Origin: Cacajao melanocephalus
Taxonomy: Eukaryota > Chordata > Mammalia > Primates > Pitheciidae
Assembly: GCA_963573385.1 (NCBI GenBank)
Contig: CAUYLG010033135.1
Span: forward strand, 1-64,000
DNA: 64,000 bases
Reading direction: 5' to 3'
The notes under the pieces: model-generated
The model's input: only the letters and a program-made list of their open reading frames with translations
What the model was told of the DNA's origin: nothing
Database searches by the model: none
In this document: positions 1-12,085 of the stretch, one piece after another
Layout of the letters: each line of letters opens with the position of its first letter
How positions within the stretch are numbered: position 1 is the first letter of the stretch
Made by a program: the position numbers and the translations under genes

Positions 1-183
1 GGGCAGTAGAACAAGAATCCTGTTCTCTCTCCCTCTTTTTCTTCCTCTTTCTTTCTCTCGTACATTCTTTTTTTTCTTTCTTTCACTCTCACTTTCTTTC
101 CTCTCTTTTCCTTTCTTTCAAAAAATAAAAAAATAAATAAAAAATAAAAAAATAAAAAATAAATAAATAAAAGAAAGTAAAAA
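1..183 (+). mobile_element. Alu 3'-end / pyrimidine / poly(A) tail module (copy A, cut by window edge)
   Basis: The first bases read like the 3' end of an Alu (gggcagtagaacaagaatcc, compare gggcaacagagcaagactcc). They are followed by about 90 bp of C/T-rich sequence and then an A-rich tail with aaat interruptions. The same order of blocks, with the same internal words (tacattc, cactctcac), recurs in reverse complement at about 19985-20133. It directly precedes old L1M sequence, so it looks like the 3' end of a + strand retro-insertion whose 5' part lies outside the window. Confidence 0.7.
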
Positions 184-617
184 AAAAAAGTATGTTCTCT
201 GAGCAAAAGAGCATGAAGCTATAAATTTAATAAACAATAGATTTACAGACAATACCTGGAAAAATCTGAAATGCTTAGAAATTAAACAATACATTTCTAA
301 AGAACCTATAAGTCAAAGTAAAAACTACACAGTGAAAGAACACTCTGGCTAGATGGATTAAGAAAAAAATAAAGACTACAGAAGTCACCAACATTAAGGA
401 ATGCCACTATAGATTTTATGGCCATTAACAATAGGGAAACATCTACAATTTAGTGCCAGCCAATTCAACAACTTGGTAAAATTACCAGATTCCTTGGAAG
501 ACACAAACTAACACTTTTTTTTTTAAGAAAACATAACCCCAAAAAATGTCTTAAAAAGAAAACATCAGGCCCAAGTGGCTTCACTGGACAAATCTACCAA
601 ATATTTAAGAAAGAAAT

Positions 618-682
618 AGCCTTGTGCAGTGGCAGTATCGTATCCAATGAGATTTATCCGAGGTGCGATTATTGCTAATTGA
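618..682 (+). pseudogene. RNU4: U4 snRNA retropseudogene, 5' fragment
   Basis: This matches the first 64-66 nt of U4 spliceosomal snRNA: gcagtggcagtatcgta, ccaatgag, tttatccgagg and gcgattattgctaattg are all present. About five substitutions separate it from the functional sequence as I remember it. It stops at U4 position about 66 with no poly(A), so stem II and the Sm region are missing. The flanks carry a perfect 12-bp direct repeat aagaaagaaata (607-618 and 683-694), and L1M sequence continues on both sides. This fits a 3'-truncated snRNA pseudogene inserted by target-primed integration into an existing L1. It has no snRNA promoter context and cannot make U4. Confidence 0.92.
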
Positions 683-763
683 AAGAAAGAAATAATACCA
701 ATTCTACACAAACTCATCTTAGAAATAAAAGAGTAAAGATATGTTTCCAAATTATTTTATGAG

Positions 764-804
764 GTCAGCATTACTGATACCAAAAAAAAACCAGTAATGC
801 TGAC
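764..804. repeat. 12-bp perfect inverted repeat (hairpin) inside L1M
   Basis: Arms gtcagcattact (764-775) and agtaatgctgac (793-804) are exact reverse complements around a 17-nt A-rich loop. The left arm fits the L1 ORF2 consensus (gaggccagcat..); the right arm replaces the expected L1 sequence, so it is probably a local templated inversion. Confidence 0.85.
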
Positions 805-992
805 TTAATAAAAAATTAAAAGACCTTAAAAGAAAACTACAACTATATTTTCCTCATGAACAGTAACAGAAAGATTCTAAACTAAACAACTAATAACAAA
901 TAGTTTCAAAACATCTTGATCAAGTAAAATTTATCCTAAGAATGCAAGTTTGTTTCAAATTTGAAAGTTATTCATTGTATTTTATGATATCA

Positions 993-1346
<354 letters not shown>

Positions 1347-3415
1347 TCAATAGATGCAGAAAAGCTTGATAACTTGATACAATTTAACGTTAATTTATAT
1401 TTAGAACTCTAAGCAATTAGTAAGATTGGCATGTCCGCAAATTGATAAAGGCAACAAAAAAAACCCTGTAGCTAACCTCAATATAATAATGAAGCACTGA
1501 ATGCTTTCCTACTGAAGATGGGAATAAGATAAGGATGTCCCTACCATTTCTATTTAAGCTTGTGATGGAGGTCATAAGCATTTACACAGGCTTTTTTTTT
1601 CAATGTGGCAAGAAAAATAAATTTGGAACAAAATAACTGAAACTATGTTGTTTGGTAGATGGAATGGTCATCTATACAGAAGACTCTAAGACATACAAGA
1701 CAGAATACTAGGGCTATAAGCAAGTTGATCAATTTCACAGGACACAAGGTCAATATACAAAAATAAATTATGTAGGGTGGCAAAAAGTACCTAAAAATCA
1801 AAATATTAAAATGTCATTTAGGATATTATATAAATATGAAACAATTAGGAAAATTTTACAAAATATGTGCAAGACAGGTAAACTAAAATTTACACTCTTA
1901 CTGAGATATTTAAAGGGTAAAGTAAATGGTGATATGTTTTCATTTATTAGAACACTAAGTATTATTAAGATATCAATTCTCGGCAAGTTGATCTATAAAT
2001 TTAATGCAATTCCACTCAAATTTTAGAATTTTTTTCGGTAAAAATGGATAAGATGATAATAGAGCTATATGGAATTTCAAAAGACCTAGAAAAGCCAAGC
2101 AATTTTCAAAATAAAAAGTTGAGAACTCACACTACGCTACCTGATTTAGAGATGTATGTAACTACAATAATCAAGGCAGTATGGTATTGGCTTAAGAACT
2201 GACACATGGAATGAAATATAAAGCCAAAGGATTTGGCAGTTATACCTTAATGAGCTGGGTAAGAAAAGGTAAAAACAAGCAAACAAACAAACAAAAAGCA
2301 TAATCATTGCCTTGATGTCATCACAAAAATAATTAATTTGAAATAGGTGAGAGACTTACTATAATAAAAGCTAAATTTCTAGAAATAAAAAACAAAAAAT
2401 GTGTTTGCATCTTGAGTTAGGCAATCTCAGTATTCTGTGGGATGCAGAAAATAGCAACCACATACACAAAAAAATTAAAATATTGGTTACAACAAAATTA
2501 AAAATTTCTGTCCTTTAAAAGGCACTACTAAGAAACTACCAAAAAAAAAAAAAAAAAAGGAAGAAAACATCCAGGAGATTCTTTACCAAGTAAAATATTT
2601 CAGTAGCCATTGATCCCATGAGAATATGCTCAATACCATGTTATCAAATTAATTAATGCAATTTAAACCACAATAAGTTGATACTTCATATACTAGTGAA
2701 ATGGATAACATTAAAAGCCTGTCAATGCCAATAGTTGGCAAGGATATGAAGAACCTGGAATACTCATACATGGTTAGTAAGCATGCAAAATGATATAGCC
2801 ACTTTGGAAAATAGTTTTGCAGTTTCTTTTAAAGTTAAATAAACTTAATACATATGACACTGCAATTCTACAACTGTGTACTATTCAAGAGAAATGAAAA
2901 TATATACATATATATGTATACATAGGCTCTAACATGTACATAAATGTGCATGAGAGATTAGCCATTATTTATAATATCTACAAAACTGTAAACAACTGAA
3001 ATTTCTATTGGTTGGTCAATGGAAAACTAAGCTGTGATATCTATACAATAGGACAATATTTAGCAATTAAAGGAACAAACTACTAATACATGCATCAATA
3101 TAAATGAATCTCAAAACTTTTATGCAGTTGAAAGAAACCAGATACTAAAGCATACACAAATTATGATTACATTTGTATGACATTTATAAAAAGAAAAACT
3201 ATGGGGCCAAAGACAAATCAGTAGTTTTCAAGAACTCAGAGTGTCAGGAGGTGATTGTCTGCAAGGGAGTAGAAGATAATTTTTAAGGTAATAGAAATAT
3301 TTTATGTTGTGATATTGGTGGTGGTTGATACAGTATATACTTCTCTGAGGTCACTGAATCATCCACTTAGAGCCAATTTTATACAAGTTTATTCCAATGA
3401 ACTTCACTTAAATAA

Positions 3416-4467
3416 TCTTGCAAGAATTTCTGTATGTGAGCATGGCCTAGTGATTATTGAATAAATGGATTGCAAGCTGAGCTGGCAGAAGGGCCAATTT
3501 GTTGGGGAACACCTGATGTCAAGATGCTTACGTATTTTCTCATGGACTGGTTGGATTCTCCAGAGAAGGTTTTCTTCCCCTTATCTTCTTATAAGGTATA
3601 AGCTTGGCTGTGGAGTTCTAAGGACTAAATGATAAAAGAGGGCTGGGATCTGGAACATTCTGTTTATAAGCCAATAATAATGCTGTTTTCAGTAAAAGAT
3701 CTTGTCTGTGAATCACGTTTGGTGTCCCCAGTCCACAGATTCTCTGATTTGTCCTCTTCAGAGACTCGAACTTCAATCTTTTGCCAGTGTGGGTAGGCAC
3801 CATGACTCATTTGGATGGTGTGGGTAGGAGACCTGTGGGGTGGCCTAACTGCTTACACTTTCAGCCAGCTCTTCTGCCTTTATTGCAGCTTTCATTTCTG
3901 TTTCCAGAAGCCCTGATGCCACCTGCTTTCAGGCCTATTCGAAGTTCAAAATGAATTTACTCTCTGCCTTCCCTATATTACTGGTTTTAGATATAGAGAT
4001 TTTAACTTTTTAAATTTTTTTACTTTTTGCTAAATGAGTTCCTACATTTCTTCTGCTTTCCACTTCTACACTTTTGTTCTATTATCTCTTTTACTGTTCT
4101 ATGAGACTTAGTTACCATTTGACCTTGAAAATTTATGTCTAAAGGTAACTTTAATGCTAAGTTTTGGCAGAGAATATACTTAAGTATGTGTTTTTGATCC
4201 ACCAAATTTAAGTACTTTTAGAGTAGGTATTGTTCTTTCTTCATCTACGGGAAAATACAAGTGTTCATGTTCTCAGAGACATTGATATGATTGCAGTAAA
4301 AGTTTAGAGGAAAAACACTACATGAGGTAGATGTTCCTTTAGAAAAAGAGGACAGTCAGGTTACAAACAAGTCTCACCTAACATCTCATACTTGAAAATT
4401 CACTTGGTCTGGCTTTCATGTTGAGAGGTTCACAATATTTATCTTATTAGCACGACGCAAGTAGATC
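3416..4467. other. No gene recognised; non-repetitive sequence
   Basis: About 1 kb of moderately AT-rich sequence without a repeat family or gene I recognise. Short frames on both strands lack any recognisable motif. Confidence 0.5.
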
Positions 4468-4550
4468 TACCTTTTATTTATTCATTTACTTAAGTAATGA
4501 ATGGCTTTTAGCCCTTACCATGTATCAGAGCATGGACTCACATTATACAA
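4468..4550 (+). repeat. Ancient SINE/LINE trace (MIR/L2-like)
   Basis: ttatttattcatttacttaa followed by tagcccttaccatgtatcag resembles the widespread old repeat motif 'tttattgagcacctactatgtgccag'. Very diverged. Confidence 0.3.
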
Positions 4551-5681
4551 GCAAAAAATTTAAAAGCAGAATGCCAATATGCTAATTTCCAAAAGAAATA
4601 GAGCTATCATGTGTGCATGCATATTTATGGGATCGTAGCCAGCACAATCTTTCCCTTTAAGCTGGTCTACAATGAAAGCCAAATTATATGTTGAAGTTTG
4701 CTGAAGCAGGGCATGAAAGTCTTATGATCCAGATATTTGTTGGCATCTGAATATGAGAGGACTAGATTTGCCAGAGGACCTGGTGTGATTGAGTCATTGG
4801 CAGGGAAGCCATTTCCTTTGGACAGGGCTTCAATGAGCCTTGCCAATACATGGCTTTCCAATGCTTATTTTGTATAGACTTCTACTGCTAATACATCTCT
4901 CTGAAAGAAAATTTTTTATATTGACCCCGAACACTTTCTATATTTTAACATGACTTTGCTTATTTCTCCTGTGATATGTTATGTATTCTTTAATACTTAA
5001 AATCTCAGATCTCAATTTTAAATCAGACTTGTCAGCATAAGCCCTTATTATACCTTTCACACTTATAGTATTTATTGTAAATTATTAAATGGTTCTATTC
5101 TGAAAAATATAATCTGATTTTATTTATAATATTATTTAAATATTACTCTCTAAACAAAAGCAAATATGAAATTTGTTTAACAGTATTTTGCAAAATTCAT
5201 TTATCATGCATATTTTTAATATTAATGTTGTAAACACATACAGATACATGTAAATATGTAATTTAAGTTTATTTTAACTTTTAATAATGAAAGGTATGAA
5301 ATAGATGCACCTAAAATACAATATCATTTACTGCTAAAATTTTAAAATATCAAATTTATAAAAATTTGAGAAATAAAACAGATTTTATTTCTGAGGAAAC
5401 AGGAAAAGAAGTATCATCAAGAGAGATATTTGTATCAAGGGTTAGCTTTTTGTTTTTAAATACATAAGAAAAAATAACTTGATGCATGAAATAGAACTAG
5501 TAAGATAAAAGTGAAACTTTGGCCTTGAAACAGTATGATTTAAACAAAAATGCTATTTACTTAAATTAAGAAAAAACAAACCTGATGATAAGTTTCTACT
5601 TCTTTAAGAGTTTTAGATTAATGCTTGTTATAATGTAGAAATAAACAAAACACATATTAAAATTAATTTACATAATTTTAT
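4551..5681. other. AT-rich DNA, nothing recognised
   Basis: Strongly AT-rich from about 4900 onward, with no long frame and no recognisable repeat by eye. Confidence 0.5.
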
Positions 5682-5691
5682 AATCTTATTA

Positions 5692-5692
<1 letters not shown>

Positions 5693-5734
<42 letters not shown>

Positions 5735-5747
5735 TGTATGTGTGTTT
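5693..5747. repeat. (TG)n microsatellite in an Alu tail position
   Basis: About 27 TG/TA dinucleotides with two tatg interruptions, between the left TSD copy (aatcttattag, 5682-5692) and the Alu 3' end. It occupies the place of the Alu poly(A) tail. Confidence 0.95.
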
Positions 5748-6026
5748 ATGACGGGGTCTCACTCTGTTGCCCAGGCTTAAGCGCAGTGATACAAACATGG
5801 CCTATGGCAATCTCCACCTCCCAGGCTCATATGCTACTCCCACTTCAGCCTCGTGAGTAGCTGGGACTCCAGGTGTGCACCACCATACGGCTAATTTTTT
5901 AACATTTTTGTAGAGAAGAGATCTCCTTACATTGTCCAGGCTGGTCTTGAACTCCTGGGCTCAAGCTTTCCTCCCACCTTGGCCTCCCAAACTGCTGAGA
6001 TTACAGGTGTGAGCCACTGTGCCTGG
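5748..6026 (-). mobile_element. Alu (AluJ-like), - strand
   Basis: Reads acggggtctcactctgttgc on the + strand and ends with gtgagccactgtgcctgg, i.e. an antisense Alu. It is well diverged, suggesting an old AluJ. The right flank aatatcattag (6027-6037) matches the left flank aatcttattag with two differences, so the insertion includes the TG tract. Confidence 0.9.
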
Positions 6027-6037
6027 AATATCATTAG

Positions 6038-7359
6038 TTTTACTAGTCAGTATTATATTGGTAATGAAATTTATGTACAGGACATCAAGAGACTCTGCAG
6101 CAGATATAAGCTCAGATTCTTGCCTCTAGCCAGTATGATCACATTCAGTCCACTATAGGGCCAGCACATGTTAGTTTAGGAATGAAGAACAACAGAAGCC
6201 AAGAGATTTCTGCAGTTGCTCCAGTTTTCATTCAATAGGAGTCTACAACTGATAGGGAAATTATTAGCCAATATTTGTCATAAGCAGAGGGGCTTTTCTG
6301 GGGCCAAAAATTAAGAAATAATATTAAAATTATGTTGCTTTCTATCATAAAAGATAGAGAAGTTTAGTAAGTGTGAAATGCATGCTACAAATTACACTTG
6401 AAAAAAAGGAGAAAAAAATCAAAGAACCAAATAAGCTTCTAAATATCAGAAAAGGAGAAATGATTGACAAAGACAAGCAATGAGAGATAGAAAGTCACTG
6501 AAAAGCATTGAAGAAAAGCACTGAAGTAAAATAGTAGAGCCTTATCTATCTAATTGCAAGAAAAAGGATTTATTATTCATAGGAACTATTAGAAAATCAT
6601 ATAAAAACTCATTATCTGGTATAGCTTGGAAATCGATGTCCAAAATTTCAAAAAAAATATATTCATAAATGAAATAAGGATACATAGTCACATAAGCTTT
6701 AACAAGAGTTAATTTTAGCTTTCTTTATGTTTTGTGATGAGAACAATCACAGAGAAATCAAAAGAATAAATATTTTTTGTTATTATATAACTGAAAACAT
6801 CTGAACTTCATGTCTGAGAGTTTTGCAAGAGAAATTTATTTTATTCTGCAAAATCCATTGTATATTGTTTTAGGGATATCACTAATCAGATGGGTCACTT
6901 AGTCATCTCCAATGTAACTGCTTTTTTATTTTTATTTTTTAAATTAAGCTTCTGCAAGATTTAATAGTATGCTCTATTCTATTTTGGGCCCACAGGTTTT
7001 CCCACATGTATGATTTATCAGAATGTTTATAATAAGTGACAAGATCTAGGTGCTACTTAGGGTAATGAAACTTACTAGAATAGTTTTTCCAGTAACTAAC
7101 TTTTTGTGTGTGCTGTTTAGGCAAGATGTCTATATTTCAGTAGTTAAATGAAATGGGTGAAAACAGAGGATTAAATATATGTAAAAAGTTGTGATTTACT
7201 CTTTTCCAGAATAAAAGAAAAATAAAGAAGACAATTAGAAATATTATTTATAGACTCTGGCTTTGAACATGGATGTTGATTTTTAAAAACATTTTCTGAT
7301 TTCTTCTCCTAACATTTGTTTTAGCCTTGGTCATGTACATAGTTTCATTTATCTTATTT
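6038..7359. other. No gene recognised; mostly non-repetitive sequence
   Basis: AT-rich, no coherent frame and no repeat family recognised. Confidence 0.5.
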
Positions 7360-7500
7360 TCACTCAGTAAATAATTAATTGAATCAACAACATGTATTTA
7401 CATGCCTATTTAGGTTCAAAGGATACAAGGATGAATAGATGAATAAAAATCATCTCTTACCAAGGCACTTACTCAGGGGAGTTTGCATTAGAAATTGTTA
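7360..7500 (+). repeat. Ancient SINE/LINE trace (MIR/L2-like)
   Basis: The run of aattgaatcaacaacatg, tatttacatgccta and ggatacaaggatgaatagat has the order of the old motif 'caacaaatatttattgag..tgctggggatacaaagatgaataag'. Diverged, boundaries approximate. Confidence 0.4.
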
Positions 7501-7682
7501 TCCAAGGGCTTGCCTGTGTGTGGGAGTTTGGTGGGAGCAGGGAGTGCTGCTGTGGGAGGTAGGGCATAGGGAAGAAGTGCTGCACCCATAATTGACTTCA
7601 TTGATACCACTATATTTTATAATGAACTAGCTAACTCCAGTTATAATTGCATTATGTAAATTGTATCTTTAGGAATTATCTA

Positions 7683-7869
7683 GATTAGCCAGGCACAGTA
7701 GCACATACTTGTAGTCCTAGTTTCTCAAGAGCTGACCTTACCAGAGGATCAGTTGAACCCAGGGGTTTAAGGCTGCAGTGACTTATGATCATGCCACTGA
7801 ACTCCAGCCTGGGCAGCAGAGTGAGAGGCCTTGTCTCTTAAAAAAAAAAAAAAGAAAGAAAGAAAAAGA
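7683..7869 (+). mobile_element. Alu-like monomer (FLAM-type)
   Basis: Single Alu-type arm: gccaggcacagtagcacata ... ggctgcagtgacttatgatc ... actccagcctgggcagcaga, then a poly(A)/gaaa tail. It lacks the second monomer. Flanked by aattatcta on both sides (7674-7682 and 7870-7878). Confidence 0.8.
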
Positions 7870-7879
7870 AATTATCTAA

Positions 7880-8190
7880 AGCAGTAATGTTTACTATTTA
7901 CTTAATTTTTAGGTTGGGTTGAATAAAAGACTAGAGAGCACTTTTCATATTTGAGAGTAAATTGAAAAATTTTAGTAATTTTAGACAAAAGTCTTGAAAG
8001 CATTTCAGAAATCCCACAGACGTTTTCTTTCAGGGCTATTTCCCAACAGATCAGATTATTCGTCACATTTCCAGTCCTTTGGGAGAAAAATGAGTTCTCA
8101 ATGACTGTTGTGGAACAAATTGTCTTTGTTCCCACTCTCTCTTTGTTTTTTCATCTATAATGAGATTCTACTGAATTATTGGTACTTTAT
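7880..8190. other. No gene recognised
   Basis: About 310 bp with no repeat or gene recognised, ending where the LTR-like GC-rich block begins. Confidence 0.4.
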
Positions 8191-8753
8191 TGTTATGGGA
8201 TCCTTGGGGTGTTGCTTGGCCAGCCAGAAACTTCTTTGGCCAGTTGGTGCCTTTGCCTGAGTTTTGCTTGGGTCTGCTGGGCCCACTTGTCCTGTCAGGC
8301 TGTGCTCGGCTCACGCTACTGGCCTGGATCCTATGTCCATCAAGAGTGAGCAAAGCAGTGAGGGGTGTGTGAGCAAGTGAGAGTGGGGTCTGGCCACTGT
8401 GTACAGCCAGGCATGCTGCAAGGTTACAACCCAGGAGTACCACAGGCAGCTTCCATGGCTGACACTGGGGAACATAATGGTGCTTGGAAGCTTGGGGACA
8501 CCAGGAACTGCAGAGCCCCAGAGAGAGTGTCACAGCCCTGGCTCAGGGAGCTCCTAGGTCTGGGGTCCCTGGAGAGCCACAGCTCTTTTCTCCTTCTTGT
8601 CATCAGTAATGTGGTGAGCAAGGGGTGTGTTTCAGCCCTGTTTGTTTTACAGCTCTTTCATCCCTGACATTTGGCAGGTCCTGAGTTCTTGTTCCATGAC
8701 CAGGAGGAATGTGGTACATGGACAAGTGGAGGATGAGTAAGCTGCAGAGGAGC

Positions 8754-8759
8754 TTTATT
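8754..8759 (-). terminator. Polyadenylation signal of the LTR
   Basis: The - strand reads caataaagctcctctgc, a form typical of retroviral LTR R regions, about 255 bp downstream of the TATA-like box. Confidence 0.6.
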
Positions 8760-9010
8760 GAACAATGGAACATCTCAGACAAGACTCATAAGGGTAGGTC
8801 CTCTCCACATCCAGGGTGTCCTGAGTATTCAGTTCTTAGCAGAGAGGAGACTCTGTGGTGTGTAGCTCCTCTCCACAGCTGTATGTCCCATTGTCTTTTC
8901 AGTTTTCAGAAGACAGGAGACCCTGGGGTGGGTAGCTCTTCTCTGGAGCTGGTCAGTTTCTCTCTGCAGCTGGTTGTCCTGTCATCTCTTTTTGAGTCTG
9001 GTTGAGTCAG

Positions 9011-9022
9011 AGGTTTTTATGG
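9011..9022 (-). promoter_or_regulatory. TATA-like box of the LTR
   Basis: The - strand reads cccataaaaacc, in correct order between the CCAAT box and the AATAAA. Activity cannot be judged from sequence. Confidence 0.55.
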
Positions 9023-9049
9023 GCTTCAGAGGAGAGGAAGTGCATACTG

Positions 9050-9054
9050 ATTGG
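9050..9054 (-). promoter_or_regulatory. CCAAT box of the LTR
   Basis: The - strand reads gaccaatcag, a common LTR U3 motif, about 30 bp upstream of the TATA-like box. Confidence 0.55.
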
Positions 9055-9690
9055 TCCATGGGTGGTCCTAGGTGGGCCTGGAAAAACACCGTAAGTTCCC
9101 ACTCTAGTTGACAGGACTGGTAGCCTAGCCACCAGGCTTCAGGCCTTCCCCAGCTTGAAGATGAAACTGCATCAGCCACCCATCCCTTTCTGCCCATGAG
9201 CCTGTCTTCTGCTGCTGTTCATGGAACCCAGGCTGTTTGTACCAAGGGGCGTCTGCAGCCCAGTGCCAAGCTGCCCTCAACCCCACCTTGGCCTCCCTCC
9301 CATACTCCTCAGTGCCCAAAGTCTGGAGGGGGCTGAGGTGGCAGAGGGCTAGCATGTCAGTGCTGCCCCGAGTGTGCACACACACAGCCAGGTTACAACA
9401 GTGCCCAGGCCTGCAGCTATAGTTTGGGTGGCTGCAGCTTTTCCTGGGAGAGCAAAGCTCCTTCCTGCTCTCAGCCCCCAAGAGCACAGGGATGCTTGCA
9501 TTTGCAACCACAGCTGAGCAGCTACAGCTGCACCCAAAGAGAGTGAGGTTCCCACTGTGCCAACTCAGAAGGGAACCAGGCTTCCACCTGATCTTAGTTC
9601 CTGCTGGTTTCCTGAAGTGGGCAGCCTGGTCTGCACCTCCGCAACTATAGCCAGCATCATGACAGTGACCACTCCAGTCTGGCCATGGCT

Positions 9691-10990
9691 GCGATCAGTA
9701 ATATATAAACTGATAAGAAATTGTGAGGAGCCACCACTTTTGGAATGAATTGGAAGGTCATCAATCTTTTTTGCACAGCTCCAGAGAGAGAGCTTAAAAC
9801 ATTTCATTGACTTATTAACCTTGAAAAAATACAACAAAACTAGGACAGAAATTTAACAAAGAGGAATACAAATGTAGTGGTTGGAGGGGCTGACTTTGGA
9901 AAAATATTAAAATCACTGAATATGAATAGTTTGCTGTAAAAACAACTCAGGACGCTACAGTGACTGACTAACAATATTTGTATCCTTAGAGGAGATAATC
10001 CTTCATGCTAGGTAGTGTATAGGCATTATGAAGTGGCATGGGAGTGGACCTATAAGAAAGCAAATTTAAGTTCAGTATTAGCTAATTATTTAAAGCAAAG
10101 TCTATCAGTTTGAGGAAAAGAAAAGAATTCCTTTGCAAAGTTTTGAGTTACTCCAAATCAAGGAGAAGCAAACAGAATATGCTGTTGGCTGTTGTCAATG
10201 AAGGGAGAAGATGAGTATCAATCCTGATATAATTTATTTCTGTTTTGTTTGATTATTTAAATAAGTCAGTTGGGGACAACTTTTGAATACCCAAAAGAAA
10301 AAGGTAAAATAAAAATATTTGGAGTGTATCAGAATTTTTAAAAATTCGTGACAGAAATGATCTGGGATACACAGAATCCTCAGATAAAGCAGAAACCGAA
10401 TTATAGTTTATTTCAAGTAAATCTTGATCATGTGCTGTAATTCATCTGAATATAGAAAGTGTTATATCAATCATAGATAATTCTCAAATCTTATTTTACC
10501 AACTATATTCAAGCTCCATCACACCATTCCTAAGCTGTTAAAAAGAAGACAATTAGCTGATAGTTATTATATCTCTTTTTTATTTCTCTGCTCACCTACT
10601 GGGGTAGTTTTGGATGAGTAGCGAAATTGCCAAAATGAAAGTTATCTTGAGTGAGTGGAGGAAACAACAGGTCAAATGCTCCACAGTGCCGACAATTACA
10701 CTTAATAATTTAGAGGTGGCTGTGGTTTATCACTACTGACAAGAAAGATTTTCTGAGAAAATAGAAGCTATTGCTATTTCAAAATAGAAAAAAGTACACT
10801 GATCTTTATAACAAGTCAAACTGTTCAATACTGGGAATTGTATTATAGCTGTTACTGTAATGTATTAACATCTGAGGAAATATTTATTATTCCCAAAGGA
10901 CAAGTTAGGCTAGCAAATTGACTTCTTGGTAAATTTTTATTCACTGGTAACAAGTAATGTGAACTTAAACTTTTAGAGAGCAAAATGTAA
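9691..10990. other. No gene recognised; non-repetitive sequence
   Basis: About 1.3 kb with no recognisable repeat family and no plausible coding frame. Confidence 0.5.
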
Positions 10991-10993
10991 ATT

Positions 10994-11091
10994 GAATATA
11001 TATGTGTGTGTATATATATGTGTATATACACATATATATATTTTTTAAATCTTCAGCTACCTTGTGAATATATATGTATATATATATAATG
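10994..11091. repeat. TA/TG-rich low-complexity DNA
   Basis: Two TA/TG tracts (gaatatatatgtgtgtgtat and gaatatatatgtatatatat) separated by a short unique piece. Confidence 0.85.
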
Positions 11092-11386
11092 GTTGTAGAT
11101 GTCAGGAAATTGTCTATTTCCTGGAGAAACTTTGATGTCCTCCCATGTTACTTTTACATGGTGGCTCTAAAAGTGCAGTTGTGGAACCATAGAAGCAGTG
11201 AGAACTGGGTAGATGTGTTATGTAATTCATTCTTCCATCAGCAGAAGGTATTTACCTAAACTACCCCAGATAAGGAGATAATCAGTCTCTTGAATATTTG
11301 CAATGTGTGAGATACAATCTTTCTTTCAGTGACTTCTTCTGATGTTACTGGCTAGCCCCATTTCTTCTCATTTTGCTTTTTGTTAC

Positions 11387-11411
11387 AAAAAAAAAAAAAA
11401 AAAAAAAAAAA
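11387..11411. repeat. A25 homopolymer
   Basis: Uninterrupted run of 25 A without a recognisable retroelement on its 5' side; possibly the tail of a heavily truncated insertion. Confidence 0.9.
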
Positions 11412-11839
11412 CCACAGCTACTAAATATTTCGTATTTAATAACTATTCATATACTTGAGATTGGTCTCATCATCTAACAACATTTTCTTCTTCGAGAGTG
11501 ACAACAGAATACATCTTTGATATAGGAAAAAAACTTATTTTGCCTAATTCCTTTCATTTAAGTTCACTACCAGTCTTGAAGTGACATTTTTTGGTTTGGT
11601 TCCATCCAGTCATTTTGAGCAGTTATTCAGTACTTTTGTCTCTTGGGAATAGTTATAGACTGGATACTAGGACAGTCTCAAGATTTCTGTAACCCCCAAA
11701 AGGGAGATGCTCACAATTGAGAATATACAATACTATCCTAGGGGAGTAGATTGAATACTAGAGATATCTAGATGGAATTTCCCCTACATGGGTTTTATTT
11801 GAGTGTCTGGAAAATAATTTAGCAAAAATTATTAAAAGA
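11412..11839. other. No gene recognised
   Basis: No repeat or frame I can assign. Confidence 0.4.
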
Positions 11840-12085
11840 GATGCTTATAAATCCTTAAACATCTATTGAACACAACCCTGATTTTTGTGCTCTATTTAAT
11901 TTAATTCTCATTGTAACGCTTTGAGGTCAATACATTTATTTCCATTTTCATATAAGGAAAAAATGGACTTGAATAAGTTAAATAATTTTCCCAAATTTAC
12001 CCAGCTATTTATGTGTTAGACACAGCTGTCAAAATTGTGTCTGACTTTAGTACAAAGTTGTCATGCTCTCCTAGCTCTACTAAGG
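11840..12085 (+). repeat. MIR SINE
   Basis: Ordered MIR features: taatttaattctcattgtaa, cgctttgaggtcaatacatt, ccattttcatataaggaaa, cccaaatttacccagctatt and the 3' part gtctgactttagtac. Diverged as expected for MIR. Confidence 0.75.

Larger units (their letters stand above)
8191..9690 (-). mobile_element. Solo LTR-like element of an endogenous retrovirus (ERV1-type, family unresolved)
   Basis: A GC-richer block of about 1.5 kb in AT-rich surroundings. Read on the - strand it has the order of a retroviral LTR: a long U3, a CCAAT box (9050-9054), a TATA-like box (about 9011-9022), then AATAAA (8754-8759), then a U5-like part ending ..ataaca at 8191. I see no gag, pol or env sequence beside it, so it behaves as a solo LTR. 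The low-coordinate end is fairly clear; the high end near 9690 is uncertain and I could not find a TSD. Frames of up to 128 codons on both strands are LTR translations and have no recognisable domain. It might be a composite of two LTR pieces. Confidence 0.65.

Noticed and set aside
8168..8533. 121-codon - strand frame with overlapping + strand frames
   Set aside because: Within the solo LTR; GC-rich LTR DNA yields chance frames on both strands, no domain seen.
9125..9511. 128-codon - strand frame
   Set aside because: In the LTR U3; no retroviral or host motif.
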